Assembly (NCBI GenBank): GCA_024464205.1
Contig: JANHAI010000012.1
Span: 1 to 11,656 of the forward strand
Origin: Candidatus Methanomethylicia archaeon
Lineage (GTDB): Archaea; Thermoproteota; Methanomethylicia; Methanomethylicales; Methanomethylicaceae
Direction of reading: 5' to 3'
DNA: 11,656 nucleotides
Shown here: in pieces, positions 8,802-11,656 of the stretch
How the letters are laid out: every line of letters begins with the position of its first letter
Position numbering within the stretch: position 1 is the first letter of the stretch
The notes under the pieces: model-generated
Database searches by the model: none
What the model was told of the DNA's origin: nothing
The model's input: the letters and a program-made list of their open reading frames with translations, nothing else
Translations under genes and position numbers: made by a program

Positions 8802-10327
8802 TCGGCAGCCTCCAGCAAATAGACCACATCCCCTTCCTTCAGCCCCTCGAGGATCTCGATGCCCGAGGCCACCTCGCCAATTATGTTCGTCCCGTCAAAG
8901 CCTTCAGCAGTCGGGCCAAACTTGTCGCTCTCGCTGAACCTGACGCCTATCATACCAGTGAACTTTTTAACTGAATTGGTGACGCCCAAGGTACCTGGCC
9001 TCACCTGGCCTGTTGGGGTGTTCTCGGGCATGAGTCCCTTTGCCACATCTTCATCGCCCTTGAAGAGGGCCACTCCCATCTTCGAAGTAGAAAAATACAC
9101 TTTCAATTTTCCGAAGCGCCTTATCTCAAGGCCAGTTACCCTCTTGAAGTATCTGACTGAAGCAGGAGCCCTCTCGTGGAATAGTCTGATCCTTATAACC
9201 CTGTCGGGCTTAATGCCTCTGCACGTGACCTCGCCTTTATGATATATCTCCAGGGTATTCGCCGGCTCATGCTCCACTATTATCGCACTATCGCTGGCAT
9301 CCCCGTCTCTAACCATCTTTATCCCGATCTTCTCCAGCTCGTCCTCCGCCGCCTTCTGCGTCATTCCTGTTATCTCCAGCCTCTTAGGATTTACCTCGAC
9401 TGCTATCATATCGCCAACTTCAGCAGCGTCCGCGAGCTCAATCCCCCTCTTTATCCTGGCGACAAGCGTATGACTCTCAGCCAATGGCGCCCCAGAGATG
9501 TAGACAAAGATCGCTCCCGCCTCAGTTCCGCCATTTCTAACGGTCACCGCTCCCCTCTTCCTTTCGGCCAATTTTTCTGCCTTTAGTGATGTGACGACCA
9601 TCTTCTTGAATGCGATGTACTTGCTGGTCTTGTCAGAAACCATGAACCTGTCTCCCGAGAGTGCATTGTAAAGGTGCTCTCCGCAGAGGGGAGAATCGCC
9701 ATCCAGTTCAATTGCCATTCTTGTGAAGACGCTATCGCCGTCGTTCAACTTTGAATCAAGGCTTGCCTTTGATACGGCCTCAGCCTCTGCCTTTTTTTCA
9801 AGCACAGGCGATATCCTTAGTATGCGATCGCCCATGCCCATGATCTTGAGGAGGTGCTTCCCATAGACCACCTTCCCCATTGCGTGGCATCCTTTGGGGG
9901 AAGAATAATGGCCAGAATGGCTCTTCTTGCTCAGTATCAGATGGGTATTCTCGCCACTGTAACCAGATAGGCTCAGTGTAAACTCGCTCTCCATCAGCTC
10001 GACAACATCCTTCGAAGGCTCGAAGTCGGTTATAAAAGGACCGAAGGCGATCGCGTCCCTCGTTGACCACCTGGCAGCAGCCCCTTCCAGCTTCTTCATA
10101 TGCCTCCGCCACCCTTCAAGAATTGCTTTGCACTCCAGCTTTACGGTGATCCTCCCTCTTGTGGTCTCTATGTCGAAGAGATCTGTTTCGACTCCCTCCT
10201 CCTTTATCCGGTGCTTTACAGCCAATATGCATCCGTCAGGCAATCGGATCCCTGCTTTAGCTAGGGCGTCCTTTATATCCTCGCCTGCCCTCGCCTCTGT
10301 CTTGATCCCATCAACCTCAAGCTCCAA
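8798..10327 (-). CDS. mmp3: Methanogenesis marker protein 3, MCR activation complex subunit
   Basis: 509-residue Mmp3 homologue (UPF0288 type), usual length. The N-terminal domain resembles a ubiquitin/ThiS-like fold (LEVDGIKTEARAGEDIKDAL, then LPDGCILAV). The middle holds SPKGCHAMGKVVYGKHL and SPLCGEHLYNALSGDRFM. The C-terminal about 70 residues (NTPTGQVRPGTLGVTN, FGPTAEGFDGTNIIGEV) resemble a cyclophilin-like barrel, as known for this family. Cysteines C33, C66, C147, C215 and C369 are possible ligands. Mmp3 co-purifies with McrC, Mmp7, Mmp17 and A2 in the complex that reduces MCR F430 using ATP. It is the first gene of the leftward operon. The frame permits a TTG at 10336, but I chose the TTG at 10327 because GGAG lies 9 nt upstream and the family homology starts there. 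The stop overlaps the mmp6 start by 4 nt. Confidence 0.95.
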   Translation of the reverse strand: MELEVDGIKTEARAGEDIKDALAKAGIRLPDGCILAVKHRIKEEGVETDLFDIETTRGRITVKLECKAILEGWRRHMKKLEGAAARWSTRDAIAFGPFITDFEPSKDVVELMESEFTLSLSGYSGENTHLILSKKSHSGHYSSPKGCHAMGKVVYGKHLLKIMGMGDRILRISPVLEKKAEAEAVSKASLDSKLNDGDSVFTRMAIELDGDSPLCGEHLYNALSGDRFMVSDKTSKYIAFKKMVVTSLKAEKLAERKRGAVTVRNGGTEAGAIFVYISGAPLAESHTLVARIKRGIELADAAEVGDMIAVEVNPKRLEITGMTQKAAEDELEKIGIKMVRDGDASDSAIIVEHEPANTLEIYHKGEVTCRGIKPDRVIRIRLFHERAPASVRYFKRVTGLEIRRFGKLKVYFSTSKMGVALFKGDEDVAKGLMPENTPTGQVRPGTLGVTNSVKKFTGMIGVRFSESDKFGPTAEGFDGTNIIGEVASGIEILEGLKEGDVVYLLEAAE

Positions 10328-10344
10328 AAGGGACAACTCCAGTC

Positions 10345-10362
10345 TAGCTTAAGATAGCTATC
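10345..10362. promoter_or_regulatory. Palindromic candidate operator upstream of mmp3
   Basis: Two nested symmetric elements lie between the TATA box and the expected start of the mmp3 transcript: the perfect 10-bp palindrome GATAGCTATC (10353-10362) and the inverted repeat TAGCT-N6-AGCTA (10345-10360). A protein bound here would block initiation of the leftward operon. No cognate regulator is identified, and short palindromes also arise by chance in AT-rich DNA. Confidence 0.35.
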
Positions 10363-10365
10363 ATC

Positions 10366-10377
10366 ATTTATTAATTT
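10366..10377 (-). promoter_or_regulatory. Promoter (TATA) of the mmp3-led operon
   Basis: The minus strand reads AAATTAATAAAT, an AT-rich TATA-like element about 27 bp before an inferred start near 10344. The leader would be about 17 nt, holding the GGAG ribosome site (10337-10340). No other convincing promoter is seen between the tightly packed genes from mmp3 down to the 181-residue gene. Confidence 0.5.
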
Positions 10378-10430
10378 GTGCTGCCTTGAGGCGTCTTTCC
10401 GCCATAATGATGGGAATATTTCCGACCACG

Positions 10431-10468
10431 TTTTTTATTAGTTGCCCTCATTTTTTATAGTGTAGGTG
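10431..10468 (+). promoter_or_regulatory. Promoter and ribosome site of mcrD-mcrC-mmp5
   Basis: TTTTTTATTA (10431-10440) is a TATA-like element predicting a transcript start near 10462. The ribosome site AGGTG (10464-10468) lies 5 nt before the mcrD ATG at 10474. A second T-rich block at 10451-10460 is too close to the ATG to be the TATA box of this gene. Together with the leftward promoter this makes the region divergent. Confidence 0.5.
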
Positions 10469-10473
10469 CTGGT

Positions 10474-10803
10474 ATGCCTGACAAGACTGAAGCGCGCGAA
10501 CTCCAGATATTCCCCAGAAGGCTCATGGACAGCAAAAAGGCTGATGACTTTGTAGCTCTATTGAAGGATATGCCAGAAGTCGAGGAAGTCTTCATTCATG
10601 GGCCATCATATAAGGGAGGGGGTCACATAGTCGGGAGCATAATAGTCCGCGTCCACCCGGATGTTGTCATTTCAGAGACGACTGAGAAGATCAAACCGAT
10701 CTGCGAGCAATACATGCAATTCGGTTTCGACCTCAGGGTGGGTCAATTTACCAAGACAAGACCAACCGTAAAAGACTATGTGACTGGGAAGATGAGAGGG
10801 TGA
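10474..10803 (+). CDS. mcrD: MCR operon protein D, short form
   Basis: 109-residue McrD homologue. McrD is a small accessory protein that binds immature MCR lacking F430 and helps its assembly; it is not part of the active enzyme. Recognisable parts are LQIFPRRLMDSKKADDF (10-26), VFIHGP (39-44), a GSIIVRV strand (54-60) and the C-terminal signature FGFDLRVGQF followed by TKTRPTVKDY (83-102). Many family members have about 140-170 residues; here the loop after the IHGP motif is much reduced. No frameshift is visible and both ends of the family are present, so I read it as a compact variant rather than a broken gene. It is followed by mcrC with 4 nt between stop and start, and the end of mcrD supplies the mcrC ribosome site. 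Confidence 0.88.
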   Translation: MPDKTEARELQIFPRRLMDSKKADDFVALLKDMPEVEEVFIHGPSYKGGGHIVGSIIVRVHPDVVISETTEKIKPICEQYMQFGFDLRVGQFTKTRPTVKDYVTGKMRG

Positions 10804-10807
10804 CCAA

Positions 10808-11491
10808 TTGCAGGATTCCATAGGCAGGGATTGCCAGATCGTTGATTGCCGTGAATCGATGGGCATAGGCGAAGGAGGTGGCCTCGCGCAGCGCGGCACA
10901 ATCTCGGAATCCGAGAGATTTGAAGTGGTCGCTGTGGCAATGTCCCCCTCTAAAAGACATATCACAAAGCCGGTTTGCGAGATAACCTATGGACTCAGGG
11001 AACAGGGAATTAGGACGAGCGTGCTTGTGCTCGAATCTGGCTCAGGGGTGCCTCCAGATTCTCCTTATGGCGGCGCGCCTGGCGGCTCAATGGCCGGCAT
11101 TAACGAGAAAGAGATCTTTCAAGTAAACCGGTTCAAGATCGCATTGTTCCATCTCGGTGGCATAACTGGCCACGTTGTATACAAGGCTAAGGCATTCCTG
11201 CGGTATGCAGACATCCCAACCATAATAGTCTGCGAGGCTCCAGTTGACTACGAAGATTTCGCAAAGGCAGGGATCATTACCCGGCTCGTTAGGCCCCCAC
11301 CTGGAAGGGTCGAATGCGTTGGAGAGATCGTTGATCTGGTCACAGGCGTGGTCAGGGGCGTGAGTTGCCCTAGAGACAAGCTCAATGAGATAATAATAAA
11401 GGTAAAATTCTGGCTCAGTAAGATAGACAGCGGAGAGCTCAAGGTGAGGGGTGGAGCGATTGGCAAAGATATTCATATTCCCGCCGAATAG
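10808..11491 (+). CDS. mcrC: MCR operon protein C, core of the MCR activation complex
   Basis: 227-residue McrC homologue, the subunit that links the activation machinery (Mmp7, Mmp17, Mmp3, A2) to MCR during reduction of F430 nickel to Ni(I). Family motifs are [20 protein letters not shown] (11-30), [17 protein letters not shown] (44-60), [12 protein letters not shown] (116-127), [14 protein letters not shown] (142-155) and [13 protein letters not shown] (184-196). Cysteines C9, C14, C57, C142, C170 and C187 include candidate cluster ligands. About 25 residues beyond the last motif extend the C-terminus slightly. The start is TTG at 10808, supported by GGTGA (10799-10803), which also contains the mcrD stop, 4 nt upstream; no closer ATG gives the conserved N-terminus. 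The 3' end overlaps mmp5 by 32 nt. Confidence 0.95.
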   Translation: MQDSIGRDCQIVDCRESMGIGEGGGLAQRGTISESERFEVVAVAMSPSKRHITKPVCEITYGLREQGIRTSVLVLESGSGVPPDSPYGGAPGGSMAGINEKEIFQVNRFKIALFHLGGITGHVVYKAKAFLRYADIPTIIVCEAPVDYEDFAKAGIITRLVRPPPGRVECVGEIVDLVTGVVRGVSCPRDKLNEIIIKVKFWLSKIDSGELKVRGGAIGKDIHIPAE

Positions 11492-11656
11492 CCTCATACT
11501 TTTTGATCTTGTCACGCGCGAAGGCCATCAGCCTCTCGGTCTCGGGGAAGAGGTGGCCAAGAACCTTAGCAAACCCGAGATCGACTCCCCCCCCATGAAC
11601 ATAACGCCTGAATTCCCCAGGAAAGGGCTGAAATATGCTGCAATAGAGGTGCCTTC
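11460..11656 (+). CDS. mmp5: Methanogenesis marker protein 5, N-terminal part (cut by window edge)
   Basis: 65 codons are visible before the window ends. The protein begins [20 protein letters not shown] and continues EGHQPLG, then [12 protein letters not shown] and [12 protein letters not shown]. This matches the start of the Mmp5 family (a PPNSLIL motif, the DSPPxNIT block, the GLKYAA block), about 140-170 residues in full and of unknown function. The TTG at 11460 lies behind a GGTGG ribosome-like site 5 nt upstream; an in-frame GTG at 11451 is the alternative and would add three residues. The start lies inside mcrC, with an overlap of 32 nt in another frame. The mcrD-mcrC-mmp5 operon therefore continues beyond the window. 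Confidence 0.85.
   Translation, partial: MAKIFIFPPNSLILFDLVTREGHQPLGLGEEVAKNLSKPEIDSPPMNITPEFPRKGLKYAAIEVP

Noticed and set aside
10451..10460. TTTTTTATAG as TATA box of mcrD
   Set aside because: The transcript start it predicts would fall inside mcrD, after the ATG. The block at 10431-10440 has the right spacing.
11584..11594. Run of eight C residues in mmp5, a possible sequencing frameshift
   Set aside because: The Mmp5 frame reads through it without a break (DSPP then MNITPE), matching the family on both sides.
11444..11656. Open frame on the minus strand under the mcrC end and mmp5 start, about 70 residues with plausible composition
   Set aside because: The plus-strand frame gives a clear Mmp5 N-terminus, so this is a shadow of real coding sequence.

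Overview
The window comes from a methanogenic archaeon. It carries the genes of the methyl-coenzyme M reductase (MCR) activation machinery: McrC, component A2 (AtwA), and methanogenesis marker proteins 3, 7 and 17. Marker proteins 5 and 6 and McrD are also present. Gene starts preceded by GGTGA/GAGGT-like ribosome sites, AT-rich TATA boxes about 25 bases before the inferred transcript starts, and frequent TTG starts also fit an archaeon. A RACo-type corrinoid-activator homologue with an N-terminal [2Fe-2S] domain hints at methyl-dependent methanogenesis. The sequence alone does not settle the lineage; a Methanomethylicia-like or Methanomassiliicoccales-like organism is a guess.

Right part (about 2.8-11.66 kb): two divergent transcription units start from a roughly 140-bp intergenic region (10328-10473). 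Leftward, on the minus strand, run mmp3, mmp6, mmp17, mmp7, atwA, a RACo-like ferredoxin/ATPase gene, and an unrecognised 181-residue cysteine-containing protein. All seven are packed with overlaps or 0-1 nt gaps and look like one operon. Rightward run mcrD, mcrC and the 5' part of mmp5, which is cut by the window edge. The five proteins reported to co-purify as the ATP-driven MCR activation complex in Methanococcus maripaludis (McrC, Mmp7, Mmp17, Mmp3, A2) are therefore all encoded here. The structural genes mcrB, mcrG and mcrA are not in the window.

Left part (1-2.76 kb, minus strand): a TrpY-like HTH-ACT regulator gene, archaeal triosephosphate isomerase (tpiA), and a TrpB2-type tryptophan synthase beta chain. 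Each has its own recognisable promoter. The regulator's promoter carries two TGTACA hexamers 4 bp apart, matching the TRP box known for TrpY of Methanothermobacter, which also controls trpB2 there. This points to an autoregulated tryptophan module next to the MCR activation module.

The two parts most worth following up are the RACo-like gene and the unknown gene coupled to it. Together they may be an additional, ATP-linked redox activation branch built into the MCR activation operon. No tRNA, rRNA, CRISPR array, insertion sequence or long repeat was seen.
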